The notes beneath the pieces were generated by a model, which saw nothing but the letters and a program-made list of their open reading frames with translations, was not told where the DNA came from and made no database searches. A stretch of 64,000 nucleotides of DNA from Pantoea latae (GTDB taxonomy: Bacteria > Pseudomonadota > Gammaproteobacteria > Enterobacterales > Enterobacteriaceae), in NCBI RefSeq assembly GCF_002077695.1, contig NZ_MWUE01000028.1, forward strand, positions 38,993 through 102,992, written 5' to 3'. Below, in pieces: positions 1 through 9,898 of this stretch (position 1 is the first letter of the stretch; each line of letters begins with the position of its first letter). The position numbers and the translations under genes are program-made.

Positions 1-1
1 C

Positions 2-1288
2 ACCGTTCCCTATATTAATGCCCATCGGGACAAGACCTTTGTCATCATGCTGGGCGGCGAAGCCATCGAACATCAGAATTTCTCCAGCATCGTCAACGAT
101 ATCGGTCTGCTGCACAGCCTCGGCATTCGTCTGGTGGTGGTGTACGGCGCGCGTCCGCAGATCGACGCCAGCCTGGCCGCACACCAGCTGGAGCCGGTTT
201 ACCACAAGTACACCCGCGTGACCGACGCGCAGTCGCTGGAGCTGGTGAAGCAGGCGGCGGGACGGCTGCAGCTGGATATCACGGCGCGACTCTCAATGAG
301 CCTGAACAACACGCCGCTGCAGGGCGCGCATATCAACGTGGTGAGCGGCAACTTTATTATCGCTCAGCCGCTCGGCGTGGATGACGGCGTCGACTACTGC
401 CACAGCGGACGAATTCGCCGCATCGACGAAGAGGCGATCCATCGTCAGCTGGATAACAATGCGATTGTGCTGCTCGGCCCGGTGGCGGTTTCCGTCACCG
501 GCGAGAGTTTTAACCTGACGTCGGAAGAGGTCGCCACCCAGCTGGCGATCAAGCTGAAGGCGGAAAAGATGATCGGCTTCTGCTCTGAACAGGGCGTCAC
601 CCGGCGCGACGGCGCGATTATCTCTGAGCTGTTTCCCAACGACGCGCAGGCGCGCATCGACGAGATGGAGAGCGACGGCGACTATCTTTCCGGCACGGTG
701 CGCTTCCTGCGCGGCGCGGTTAAGGCCTGCCGCAGCGGCGTGCGCCGCAGTCATCTCATTAGCTATCAGGAAGATGGCGCGCTGCTGCAGGAGCTGTTTT
801 CACGCGACGGCATCGGCACGCAGATCGTTATGGAGTCGAGCGAGCAGATCCGCCGCGCCACCATTAACGATATCGGCGGCATTCTGGAGCTGATCCGTCC
901 GCTGGAGCAGCAGGGTATTCTGGTGCGTCGCTCGCGCGAGCAGCTGGAGATGGAGATCGATAAGTTCACCATTATCATTCGCGACAATCTCACCATCGCC
1001 TGCGCGGCGCTCTATCCCTTTATGGATGAGAAGATTGGCGAAATGGCCTGCGTGGCGGTGCATCCCGACTATCGCAGCTCGTCGCGCGGCGAGATGCTGC
1101 TGCAGCGCGTGGCGCTGCAGGCGCGGCAGATGGGGCTGGAGAAGCTGTTCGTGCTGACGACGCGCAGCATTCACTGGTTTCAGGAGCGCGGCTTTACGCC
1201 GGTGGATATTGAGTCGCTGCCGGAGAGCAAAAAGCAGATGTACAACTATCAGCGGCGCTCAAAGGTGCTGATGGCGGACCTGACCTGA
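2..1288 (+). CDS. argA: N-acetylglutamate synthase ArgA (5' end outside window)
   Basis: Transfers acetyl from acetyl-CoA to glutamate, the first step of arginine synthesis in the cytosol. The reading frame is open from base 2 and its first visible residues (TVPYINAHRDKTFVIM) match about residue 16 onward of E. coli ArgA, so roughly 15 codons are missing to the left. The N-terminal two thirds is an amino-acid-kinase fold (GGEAIEH, GARPQID) and the C-terminal third a GNAT domain (GEMACVAVHPDYRSSSRGE, then the WFQERGF motif). It ends with MADLT and TGA. It converges on recD. The ARG-box region upstream is not in the window, so regulation cannot be judged. Confidence 0.97.
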   Translation, partial: TVPYINAHRDKTFVIMLGGEAIEHQNFSSIVNDIGLLHSLGIRLVVVYGARPQIDASLAAHQLEPVYHKYTRVTDAQSLELVKQAAGRLQLDITARLSMSLNNTPLQGAHINVVSGNFIIAQPLGVDDGVDYCHSGRIRRIDEEAIHRQLDNNAIVLLGPVAVSVTGESFNLTSEEVATQLAIKLKAEKMIGFCSEQGVTRRDGAIISELFPNDAQARIDEMESDGDYLSGTVRFLRGAVKACRSGVRRSHLISYQEDGALLQELFSRDGIGTQIVMESSEQIRRATINDIGGILELIRPLEQQGILVRRSREQLEMEIDKFTIIIRDNLTIACAALYPFMDEKIGEMACVAVHPDYRSSSRGEMLLQRVALQARQMGLEKLFVLTTRSIHWFQERGFTPVDIESLPESKKQMYNYQRRSKVLMADLT

Positions 1289-1316
1289 GTCAGGCCAGAC
1301 AGCACCGTCGCTGATG

Positions 1317-1501
1317 CGCGGGCGGCATGGGCCGTGGAGCAAAGCGTCCTGCGCCAGGGACAAAAACGCCGGGAGCGTTTTTGAACAACGCGGCGCGTTG
1401 GCCCGTTAACGGGCGCACCTCAAGGATGAGGTGCGTATTGGCGCAGGCCGAGCGGGCAAGGATGCGCAAGCGACTTTGCGTAACGGTCCATGCCGCCCGC
1501 G
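1317..1501 (-). repeat. Palindromic intergenic element, copy 1 (enlarged)
   Basis: This fills the gap between the converging argA and recD genes. Outer arms of 18 bases (1317-1334 and 1484-1501) pair with one mismatch. Read on the minus strand, the arm is followed by a core resembling those at 23.6 and 29.9 kb (GCAAAGTCGC, then CATCCTTGCCCGCTCGG). An inner 9-bp stem (1348-1356 with 1439-1447) follows, then GGACGCTTTGCTC. Unlike the other copies, the inner stem encloses about 80 bases with three more hairpins: 1362-1382 (AAAAACGC/GCGTTTTT, terminator-like), 1401-1414 and 1415-1434. No coding gene is supported here. Confidence 0.8.
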
Positions 1502-1520
1502 TTCGCTCCTGATGCGTCCT

Positions 1521-3359
1521 TTATACCAGACTTAACCTTTCCACCAGCCCGCTGCGGCGCTGGGTTTGCAGCTGCACCGCGCGCTGAAACACCGCAGGTT
1601 CGCTGTAGAGCGTCAGCCGCTTGCGCGCGCGGGTAATGGCGGTGTAGACCAGCTCGCGCGTCAGCACCGGCGAGAACTGGGCCGGCATCACCAGCGCGGT
1701 GTGCTCGAACTCCGACCCCTGCGACTTATGCACCGTCATCGCCCAGGCGGTATCGTGCGGCGGCAGGCGACTCGGCTGCACCGCTTTTACGGAGCCGTCC
1801 GGCAGCGGGAAAAAGACCTTGAGCTGATTTTCCGCGTCGCGCAGCGTAATGCCGATATCGCCGTTAAACAGCCCCAGCGCGCTGTCGTTGCGCGTCACCA
1901 TCACCGGTCTGCCCGCATACCAGCGGCTGCCGATGGCGGGACGACGAATGCGCTGCAGCTGCACCAGACGCTGCTCGATGCGCTGATTCAGCCCCTGCAC
2001 GCCAAACGGCCCGTCGCGCAGCGCGCACAGCAGCTGAAAGCGGCTAAACGCCAGCAGGATCTCCTCAACCGGCGCACGCGCCTGCACCAGCTTCAGGAAA
2101 GGCCGGTAGCCTTCCGCGACGGCGTCGAGCATGGTCTGATAGGCCTCGCCGCTCTGCAGCGCCTGAAAATCGATATCCTCGAAGGCGGCGTTAATCACCT
2201 TCTCGACTTCGCGCGCGTCGCCCAGGTTAACCGCCCGCGCCAGCTGTCCGATCCCTGACGAGGCGTCAAAGCGGTAACTCTTGCGCAGCAGGCAGATGCT
2301 GTCGCGCACGTCAGGCGCGCGCGCGTCATCCGCGCCGTCCAGCGCACACTGCGTCAGCGCCACCAGCTGCTGCGCGCGCGCCAGGCTGTAGCCCGCTTCG
2401 GCACAGCGGCAGATATCGCCCAGCACGGCGCCCGCTTCCACCGACGCCAGCTGATCGCGATCGCCGAGGAAAATAACGCGCGCATGATCGGGCAGCGCCG
2501 CGATCAGCTTCGCCATCATCGACAGATCGACCATGGACGCCTCGTCCACCACCAGCACGTCAAGATGCAGCCGGTTGGCGGCGTGGTAGCGCAGCCGCTG
2601 GGTATCGGGCTGCGCGCCGAGCAGACGATGCAGCGTCGTCGCTTCGCTGGGGAAACGCGCCCGCTCCTCGTCGCTGACCGACAGCGCCTGCAGCGCCTGG
2701 CCGAGCGACTCGGTCAGACGCGCCGCCGCTTTGCCGGTCGGCGCCGCCAGCTGAATGCGCAGGCTGTTGTGGCTCAGGCGGATCATCGCCGCCAGCAGCT
2801 TCGCCACGGTGGTGGTTTTGCCGGTGCCGGGCCCGCCGGAGATCACCGCCGTTTTGCGCGTCAGCGCCACGGCCGCGGCGATTTTTTGCCAGTCATCGGG
2901 ACCATCGCCAAACAGCGCGCTCAGCACGTTTTGCGCGGCGGCGATATCCATCTCCGCCATCTCCGCCTGCAGCGTGAAAAAGCGCGCCACCTGACCTTCG
3001 CTCTGCCACAGGCGATGCAGGTAGAGCCGCTCATGATTAAGCACCAGCGGCGTGGCAATGCCGCCGTCGCTCAACGCCGGCCAGTCGGCCAGCGCGGTTT
3101 TCCAGCACGCCGGCGCGCCCGCCGCGCGCCACAGCGCCTGCGCCAGCTCCGGGTGACGCCCGGCGAAGAGTTTTTCGCCCTCCAGATGCGTCAGCGGCAG
3201 GCAGACATGGCCGTCGCCCGCTTCGGCGCTGACGCAGGCGGCCGCCAGCAGCCACGCCGGCTGCGACGTGTCGGCCAGCAGCCGCGCAAACTGCAGATCG
3301 AGCGGCCGTAGCAGACGCTTCTCAACCGCCTGATCGAGCAATGGCATGATTTCCGTCAT
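1521..3359 (-). CDS. recD: Exodeoxyribonuclease V alpha subunit RecD
   Basis: The 5'-3' helicase motor of the RecBCD enzyme, which processes double-strand DNA ends until Chi is met. The 612-aa product is close to the 608 aa of E. coli RecD. A Walker A motif GGPGTGKT lies near residues 175-182, a Walker B-like VVDEASMVD follows, and a late helicase motif (AMTVHKSQGSEF, then VYTAITRARK) is clear. The start codon overlaps the last four bases of recB, which implies translational coupling in a recB-recD unit. Confidence 0.98.
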   Translation of the reverse strand: MTEIMPLLDQAVEKRLLRPLDLQFARLLADTSQPAWLLAAACVSAEAGDGHVCLPLTHLEGEKLFAGRHPELAQALWRAAGAPACWKTALADWPALSDGGIATPLVLNHERLYLHRLWQSEGQVARFFTLQAEMAEMDIAAAQNVLSALFGDGPDDWQKIAAAVALTRKTAVISGGPGTGKTTTVAKLLAAMIRLSHNSLRIQLAAPTGKAAARLTESLGQALQALSVSDEERARFPSEATTLHRLLGAQPDTQRLRYHAANRLHLDVLVVDEASMVDLSMMAKLIAALPDHARVIFLGDRDQLASVEAGAVLGDICRCAEAGYSLARAQQLVALTQCALDGADDARAPDVRDSICLLRKSYRFDASSGIGQLARAVNLGDAREVEKVINAAFEDIDFQALQSGEAYQTMLDAVAEGYRPFLKLVQARAPVEEILLAFSRFQLLCALRDGPFGVQGLNQRIEQRLVQLQRIRRPAIGSRWYAGRPVMVTRNDSALGLFNGDIGITLRDAENQLKVFFPLPDGSVKAVQPSRLPPHDTAWAMTVHKSQGSEFEHTALVMPAQFSPVLTRELVYTAITRARKRLTLYSEPAVFQRAVQLQTQRRSGLVERLSLV

Positions 3360-6300
3360 ACTTCCTCCTCTTCCGCCCGGCGAAACAGCGCGTCCAGCCC
3401 GGCGACAAACTCAGCCGAAGGGCGCGCGGTAAAGATGCCGTTTTCCGGCGAACTGCCGTCGACGCCGCGCAGAAACAGATAAAACACGCCGCCAAAGTGG
3501 CGCTGATAGTCGTAACCCGGCAGGCGATGCTGCAGATAGCGATGCAGCGCCAGCGTATAGAGCTGATACTGCAGGTCATAGCGATGATCGACCATCGCCT
3601 GCGCCATCGCCTGCGGCGTATAGGCCGCTTCGCTGTCGCCTAGCCAGTTGGACTTGTAATCCAGCAGATAATATTGACCGTTCCAGCGAAACACCAGATC
3701 GATAAAGCCTTTCAGCATCCCCTGCACCTGATGGAACTCCAGCCGCGGCGCGCGCGCCGACAGCGCATCGTGCTGGCGCATCAGCGCATCCAGCTGTGCC
3801 GCATTAAGCATGCGCTCCAGCGGCAGATAAAAGGCCATCTCCACCAGCCGGTCCTGGTTCTGCAGCGCGCCGAGCATCAGGCCGTCGCTATTGAGCGGCG
3901 TGTGCAGCACGCGCGCGATCCAGGCCTCCAGCACCGGCAGCCAGTGCTGCCCATAGCCGTTCTGTTCCAGCTGCGTCTCCAGCAGCGTCCGATCCGGCGG
4001 CCGGGTGAAATCGATAGACTCAAACAGGCCGTGCAGAAAGGTGCCCGGCGCCGCGCCGCGCGGAAAGTGGTGCGGCGTCAGCTGGTTTTCCGCCTCGCCG
4101 CCCTCTTCGCCCGCCGCGTCGATATCGAAAGTGGGCATCGCCTCCAGCAGCGGCGAGCTGCTGTGCTGCTGCAGCCCGGAGTAGCTGGTGACGCGCCAGG
4201 CGTCGCGCAGGTCGCGCGTCACCTCGCGGCTGCTGAGCGCCTCGTCGGGCGGTGTCCTTTCGCGCCAGTTTTCGCCGGGGATAAGATCGTCGCTCACTAT
4301 GTCAGTATCGCCATCCGCCAGCGTGTCGAGGCAGGCGCGCAGGCGGCTGGCGTCACCGCCCTCTCCCCGCTGCACCAGATAGCCCAGCGCGCTTTTATGC
4401 AGATCGCTGTCGCCCTCTTTTTTGCGTGCGCCCTTGAACAGCGGCGCGATGCCGACGCTGCAGTGAAACACCGAGCGCGTCAGGGCGACGTAGAGCAGCC
4501 GCAGATCTTCCGCCAGCCGCTCCTGCTCGGCAAGCGCCATGCTCTGCTCGTCGCCCTGCACGTCGAGCAGCGTCGCAAAGCTCTCGCGGTCGTGGTAGAG
4601 CGCGCTGGACGCCTCGCGAAAGCCAGCGGCGAACGGCAGCCACACCAGCGGATACTGCAGCCCTTTGGATTTATGGATGGTCACGATCTGCACCAGATGG
4701 CGATCGCTCTCCAGCCGCAGCTGCTGCTCCGCCGACTGGCTGTTGGGCCGGGCGATCTGCTGGGCGAGAAAGCGCACCAGCGCATGGGGGCTGTCGAGCT
4801 GGGTCGACGCCTCCTGCAGCAGCTCGCCGAGGTGCATCAGATCGGTGAGCCTGCGCTCGCCGTTCTCCGACGCCAGCATGTTTTCCGCCAGCTGCCGCCG
4901 GTTCATCACGTCGCGCAGCATCGGCAGCACGCCGCGCTGATGCCACAGCTGCTGCCAGGCGGCGAACTGCTCGACCAGCGCGTCCCACTCGCGCTCGTTC
5001 TGACTCAGGGTTTCCAGCGTGGCGGCGTCGATGGCGAAGATAGAGGTGGCCAGCGCGCTGCGCAGCAGCCGCTCCTGCTCCGGCGCCTGCACCGCCTGCA
5101 GCAGCCAGAGCAGCTCGCGCGCCTCCGGCGTGGTGTAGACGCTGTCGCGGTTGGAGAGGTAAACCGACGGAATCGACAGCCCGTTGAGCGCGTCGCGCAC
5201 CAGGCCCGCTTCGTTGCGGCTGCGCACCAGCACGGTGATATCGGAGGCCTGAACGGGACGCAAATCGTCGCCTTTGCCCAGCAGCGCCCGCCCCTGCTGT
5301 CCGGCCACCAGCCAGCGGCTGATATCGGCGGCGCACTGCTGCGCCATAAACTGCTGATAGTCGCTGACGCCGACGCCATCGCCGGGCTGCAGCCAGAAAC
5401 GCAGCGCCGCCTGCGGCTGGGCGTCTTTCACCAGCGTCAGCTGCTGGTTCGGCTCTGCGGGCTTCACCGGCAGAAACGGAATAGCCGAGAAGAGAAACGG
5501 CGAATCCATACGGGCGAACAGGCGGTTCACGCTCTGCACCATGCCGGGCGACGAGCGCCAGTTGGTGTCAAGCGTATAGTGGGCCGCGACCTCGCTGCGG
5601 GCGCGCAGATAGGTAAAGATATCCGCGCCGCGAAAAGCGTAGATCGCCTGCTTGGGATCGCCGATCAGCAGCAGCGCCAGCTCAGGCTGGTGGAGATAGA
5701 GCGTGCGGAAAATGCGGTACTGCTGCGGATCGGTGTCCTGAAACTCATCGATCAGCGCCACCGGATAGCGGGCGCGAATGGTGTCGGCCAGCAGCGCGCC
5801 GCCCGGCTGCTGCAGCGCCTCGTCGAGCCGGCTCAGCAGATCGTCGAAGCCGAGCAGCGCGCGCAGCCGCTTCTCTTTGCGCACCGCGTCGCGCACTTCC
5901 ACCAGCGCGCGGGCGATAATTAAATCGCGCAGGGAGAGCGGCTCGGCGAGGAAGGCTTCTACCGCCTGAAACAGCGGATGCTGCGGCGGCTCGCCCTTTT
6001 TGGTTTTTTCCAGCAGTACGTTCTGGGCGAAGCGCTCCAGCTCTTTGGGAAAGAGGTAGTCGGTGGTGTCGCTGTTGGCCCACTGGGTGACCTTCGCCAC
6101 CCAGAGCGGCAGGTATTTGCTGCTGTAGCTGCGCTTATCGACGCCAGACTGGCTGACGATGCCTTCGACTTCGTCGCTGACCGCCTGCCACTGCTGCTTG
6201 ATCGCCGCGATGCGCGCCAGATTGGCGGCATGCCGGGTCGCCAGGGTTTCGTCGTCGGTCGGCGGCCGTTTCAGCCGCGGCGATTCCCCCTGCAGCCAGG

Positions 6301-6892
6301 GCCGCAGCGTGGTCAACAGGCTCTCCGGCCCGTTCCACTCCGCGACGATGACGCGCGCGACGTCCAGCGTCAGCGGATAGCAGTGACGCCGCCAGAAGTC
6401 CGCCGTCGCCTGCTTAAACAGCGCCGCCTCATCTTCTATCAGCTCCTGCTCAAACAGCATGCCCGACTCGAACGCGTTCAGGTTAAGCATGCGCTGACAG
6501 AAGCCGTGGATAGTGAATATCGCCGCTTCGTCCATCTGCCGCTCCGCCGCCAGCAGCAGCGCTGCGGCCTGCGAAAGATCCTCAATCTGCTCCAGCAGCT
6601 GCGTCAGCACTGGATTGCCGCTGGCGCCGCGCACGCACGCCAGCCGCAGCTCATGAATGTTCTCGCGGATGCGCCCGCGCAGTTCCGCGGTGGCGGCCTC
6701 GGTAAAGGTCACCACCAGAATCTCTTCAACCGACAGCGGGCGGCTGTAGCTGTTTTCGCCGCCCAACCCCAACAGCAGGCGCAGGTAGAGCACGCCGATA
6801 GTAAAGGTTTTGCCGGTGCCCGCCGAAGCCTCGATCAGACGCTCGCCGCGCAGCGGCAGCGTCAAAGGATTCAGCGACTCAGGGTAATTCAT
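3356..6892 (-). CDS. recB: Exodeoxyribonuclease V beta subunit RecB
   Basis: The 3'-5' helicase and nuclease subunit of RecBCD. The 1178-aa length matches E. coli (1180). Walker A is EASAGTGKTFT near residues 21-31. UvrD-like motifs follow (FQDTDPQQYRIF, GDPKQAIYAFRGAD, LLYVALTRS). The C-terminal nuclease domain carries the LLDYKSNWLG signature that holds the catalytic Asp and Lys. The start overlaps the stop of ptrA by four bases and the end overlaps recD, so ptrA-recB-recD read as one operon, as in E. coli. Confidence 0.98.
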   Translation of the reverse strand: MNYPESLNPLTLPLRGERLIEASAGTGKTFTIGVLYLRLLLGLGGENSYSRPLSVEEILVVTFTEAATAELRGRIRENIHELRLACVRGASGNPVLTQLLEQIEDLSQAAALLLAAERQMDEAAIFTIHGFCQRMLNLNAFESGMLFEQELIEDEAALFKQATADFWRRHCYPLTLDVARVIVAEWNGPESLLTTLRPWLQGESPRLKRPPTDDETLATRHAANLARIAAIKQQWQAVSDEVEGIVSQSGVDKRSYSSKYLPLWVAKVTQWANSDTTDYLFPKELERFAQNVLLEKTKKGEPPQHPLFQAVEAFLAEPLSLRDLIIARALVEVRDAVRKEKRLRALLGFDDLLSRLDEALQQPGGALLADTIRARYPVALIDEFQDTDPQQYRIFRTLYLHQPELALLLIGDPKQAIYAFRGADIFTYLRARSEVAAHYTLDTNWRSSPGMVQSVNRLFARMDSPFLFSAIPFLPVKPAEPNQQLTLVKDAQPQAALRFWLQPGDGVGVSDYQQFMAQQCAADISRWLVAGQQGRALLGKGDDLRPVQASDITVLVRSRNEAGLVRDALNGLSIPSVYLSNRDSVYTTPEARELLWLLQAVQAPEQERLLRSALATSIFAIDAATLETLSQNEREWDALVEQFAAWQQLWHQRGVLPMLRDVMNRRQLAENMLASENGERRLTDLMHLGELLQEASTQLDSPHALVRFLAQQIARPNSQSAEQQLRLESDRHLVQIVTIHKSKGLQYPLVWLPFAAGFREASSALYHDRESFATLLDVQGDEQSMALAEQERLAEDLRLLYVALTRSVFHCSVGIAPLFKGARKKEGDSDLHKSALGYLVQRGEGGDASRLRACLDTLADGDTDIVSDDLIPGENWRERTPPDEALSSREVTRDLRDAWRVTSYSGLQQHSSSPLLEAMPTFDIDAAGEEGGEAENQLTPHHFPRGAAPGTFLHGLFESIDFTRPPDRTLLETQLEQNGYGQHWLPVLEAWIARVLHTPLNSDGLMLGALQNQDRLVEMAFYLPLERMLNAAQLDALMRQHDALSARAPRLEFHQVQGMLKGFIDLVFRWNGQYYLLDYKSNWLGDSEAAYTPQAMAQAMVDHRYDLQYQLYTLALHRYLQHRLPGYDYQRHFGGVFYLFLRGVDGSSPENGIFTARPSAEFVAGLDALFRRAEEEEV

Positions 6893-9780
6893 TGCGTCTC
6901 ACTCTTAACCGGTAGCGACTGCTGCAGTTTCGCCACCTCATTCCAGGTTTTCCATCCGGGCAGCGGCGCGAACGCCAGCTTGTCGGCGCTGTTGCCCGCA
7001 ATCTGCGAGGTCATCGCCATGCCCTCTTTCTGCATCACGGCGCGATGGAAGAAGTCCGCCAGCGCGTCCGGCGTCAGCTTCTGGATCTCCTCTATCACTT
7101 TCTGCCGCGTATCGAAGGCGTAGTTCTGGCGATCAAAGTCGCGGCTGTAGCGCGACGCCTCTTCATCGAGGGTTTGCGGTCGCTGTTTCAGCTGGTTGAT
7201 CATCGCCTGCTGATACTGAACGAAGTCGCTCTGCGGCATGGCGCGCAGTCGCTTCTCCGCCTGCGGGTAGAAGGCCTGATAGCGCTGCAGCAGGTAGGCG
7301 GGCTGCTTGCTGTTGCTCTGCAGCAGGAAGCCGATGCCCCACTGACGGCCGACCGGCATCTGGAAAGCGAACACCGCATAGCCCAGCTGCTCTTCGGTGC
7401 GCAGCTGATTGTAGAACCAGGGCTGCACGATCTGGCTCAGCATCGAGCTGTTGGCCATGCTCTGATATTCGCCATAGCCGAGCGGCACATAGAGCGCCGC
7501 CAGCGCCGAGTCGGTGCTGCTGCCCGCTTTTTGCAGGTTGGCCTTCACCGGTTTGGCGAAAGAGACATAGTTATTACGCCAGAGCTGCGTGCCCTGGGTC
7601 TGCATCTGCTGCTTCAGCTCGCGACCCAGCTGGATCACGCTGTCCGCGCTGAGGTTGCCCACCGCCAGCAGTTCAGGGGTCGCATGATGGATCAGATTGT
7701 CGCGATACGCCACCACCTCATCGAGGGTAATCGCTTTCACCAGCGCGCGGCGCGTCTCGCGCTGCGTATAGGGCAGCTGCGACAGCATCTGCATCGGCTG
7801 GATCGCCAGCTCGAACGCCTTGCCTTTGTCCGCCGCGTCCAGCTGATCCAGATACCAGGATTTCGCCTGCTCCAGCTGCTGCGCCGTCGGCTGGAAGGTG
7901 GCGTAGCCTTCCACCAGTTTTTTCAGCAGCGTCGGCAGCCGCTGGGTAAAGCCGCTGGCGCTGAACACCAGCCCGTCGTTTTCGCTGGTAGAGAAGCTGA
8001 TGCCGCCCACCGACGCCTGCGAGTTAAGCTCGTCCAGCGCCAGGCTGGAGAGATAGTCGTTCAGGCCGAACAGCACCTGCTGGCGCGCGTCGCCGATCGC
8101 TTCCTGATTGCGCAGCGCCAGCATCACCGAGGCTTTCGGCTCGCTGGCGTAATAGCGGCTCGGCATCCAGTAGATCGGCATGCCGCCGTCGTTGGGCAGC
8201 GCGACCGGATGGCTGTAGCTTTTGCCGTCCGACGGGATCAGGGTGAAGTCGTCAGGAATATAGGGATTCAGCGTCGGCATCGCCAGCTGGATCTGGCTGG
8301 CGCGCTGCTGCCAGTCGGCGAAGGTCTGCTCGCTGATGCGATCGACCTGATAGGGCGCGTTAACAAAGTAGGCCTCTTTGTTGTGCGGCTCCTGCGGGCT
8401 GATGTACCAGATGCGCGCATGCTGCGGCGTCATCTCGTCGAGGCGCGCCTTGATAGCAGCGGCGTCATACTCATCGGCCAGATAAGGCGCGTCCAGCGTG
8501 TGCTCCACCGGCACGCGCAGCATGGTATCCGCCAGCCACTCGATATAATCCATATCGCGCGTGATAGAGGGATAGCGAAAATCGAGCGCCAGCACGTGGG
8601 AGACTTCGTCAAAATAGCGTTTGTCGACGCCCTGCTCGCGCAGCATGGCGATATAGCTGAAGATCGCCGCTACCACTTCGTCGCGCTGCGCCAGCCCTTT
8701 ATCGGTGAGCGAGGCGGTGATGGCGAACACGCCGCTGCTGCGTTCGCTCATCGGATCGGCACCGGCGTTGACGCCGTCGGCCAGCCCCTGCTTTTGCAGC
8801 CAGTCGGCCAGGGTGTTTTTGCTGCGGTTGCCGATCAGGTAGCCGATCAGCGTATCGCTCTTGCTGCGGAAGCGATCGCTGTTATTGGCGATGCGGAACT
8901 CAATCTTCAGCTGCTTGCGCGGCTGCGCCGGCACGTAGTGGATAATGATCCCCTGCTGCGCCTCGGTCACCACCGGCGCGTCGATAGCCGGAACCGTCGC
9001 GTCGTGGTTGGCGATACGCCCAAAGGTGTTGGCGGCGATCTGCGCCATCTCCGGCAGCGGTTTATTGCTGTAGAGCACCGCCTTCATCAGATTGGCGGAG
9101 TAGTGGGTATGGTAGAAGGTGGAGAGCGCCTCCAGCAGCTTGCTGTCCGGCTTATCCTTCAGCGTATCGAGGTTGCCGCCGGAGAAGCGCGAACCGGGAT
9201 GCGCCGGGTTGAGCGTCTCCGCGCCGACCTGCGCCATACGCAGCCCGTCGCGCGAGCGCGCCATCGTCAGCTCGGCGTTGACGGCGTTGCGTTCGCGATC
9301 GGCGTTGACCGGATCGAGCAGCGGCGCGGCAATGGCGTCCGCCATACGATCCACCGCCGGCTCCAGCGCGCTGTTTTCCACCTCAAGGTAGAAGGCGGTG
9401 CGATAGGAGGCGGTGCTGGCGTTGTGGCTGCCGCCATGCTTTTTCAGGAACTCCGCCAGGTTATCGGGCTGCGGATAGCGCTGCGATCCCATCAGCACCA
9501 TATGCTCGAGAAAGTGCGCCAGGCCGAGCTGCTGGTCCGGATCGTCCAGCGAGCCGATCGGCAGCGTGAGCGCCGCCAGCGATTTCGGCGCCTGCGCGTC
9601 GGAAACCAGCAGCACCGTCAGACCGTTGGCCAGCTTGATCGCCTGATACTGACGCGGGTCTTTTTCGCTTTTGCGAATGGTTTCATTGATCGGCTCCCAG
9701 CCCGTCGCCGCCTGCGCCAGCGAGGCGCAGGTCGCCAGGCTCAGCATCAGCGCCGCTATCCAGCAAGCGTATCTACGCAT
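6889..9780 (-). CDS. ptrA: Periplasmic pitrilysin (protease III) PtrA
   Basis: A zinc metalloprotease of the M16 (insulinase) family that degrades small polypeptides in the periplasm. The inverted zinc motif is HFLEH. I chose the ATG at 9780, not an upstream one, because it starts a normal signal peptide (MRRYACWIAALML, cleavage after LAQA) and has a GAAGGGG ribosome site just upstream. That gives 963 aa against 962 in E. coli. It lies between recC and recB, the conserved enterobacterial arrangement, although no role in recombination is known. Confidence 0.97.
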   Translation of the reverse strand: MRRYACWIAALMLSLATCASLAQAATGWEPINETIRKSEKDPRQYQAIKLANGLTVLLVSDAQAPKSLAALTLPIGSLDDPDQQLGLAHFLEHMVLMGSQRYPQPDNLAEFLKKHGGSHNASTASYRTAFYLEVENSALEPAVDRMADAIAAPLLDPVNADRERNAVNAELTMARSRDGLRMAQVGAETLNPAHPGSRFSGGNLDTLKDKPDSKLLEALSTFYHTHYSANLMKAVLYSNKPLPEMAQIAANTFGRIANHDATVPAIDAPVVTEAQQGIIIHYVPAQPRKQLKIEFRIANNSDRFRSKSDTLIGYLIGNRSKNTLADWLQKQGLADGVNAGADPMSERSSGVFAITASLTDKGLAQRDEVVAAIFSYIAMLREQGVDKRYFDEVSHVLALDFRYPSITRDMDYIEWLADTMLRVPVEHTLDAPYLADEYDAAAIKARLDEMTPQHARIWYISPQEPHNKEAYFVNAPYQVDRISEQTFADWQQRASQIQLAMPTLNPYIPDDFTLIPSDGKSYSHPVALPNDGGMPIYWMPSRYYASEPKASVMLALRNQEAIGDARQQVLFGLNDYLSSLALDELNSQASVGGISFSTSENDGLVFSASGFTQRLPTLLKKLVEGYATFQPTAQQLEQAKSWYLDQLDAADKGKAFELAIQPMQMLSQLPYTQRETRRALVKAITLDEVVAYRDNLIHHATPELLAVGNLSADSVIQLGRELKQQMQTQGTQLWRNNYVSFAKPVKANLQKAGSSTDSALAALYVPLGYGEYQSMANSSMLSQIVQPWFYNQLRTEEQLGYAVFAFQMPVGRQWGIGFLLQSNSKQPAYLLQRYQAFYPQAEKRLRAMPQSDFVQYQQAMINQLKQRPQTLDEEASRYSRDFDRQNYAFDTRQKVIEEIQKLTPDALADFFHRAVMQKEGMAMTSQIAGNSADKLAFAPLPGWKTWNEVAKLQQSLPVKSETQ

Positions 9781-9898
9781 GTAAACCCCTTCTGTTACCC
9801 TTGGAACCGCGCTGCCAGGCAGACGCAGCCGAAAATAGTGCAAACTGACGTAACCTTGTTATATGCCGTTGACGCGTCAGATCTCGTCGAACCGCTTG

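Noticed and set aside
1327..1512. A 61-residue open frame between argA and recD
   Set aside because: It lies wholly within the palindromic element and has no ribosome site or recognisable protein.
3674..5923. Long plus-strand open frame opposite recB, and similar frames opposite ptrA, recC, katG and ptsP
   Set aside because: These are antisense shadows caused by high GC; the translations are Arg/Gln/His-rich without domains, and recB, ptrA, recC, katG and ptsP are intact.
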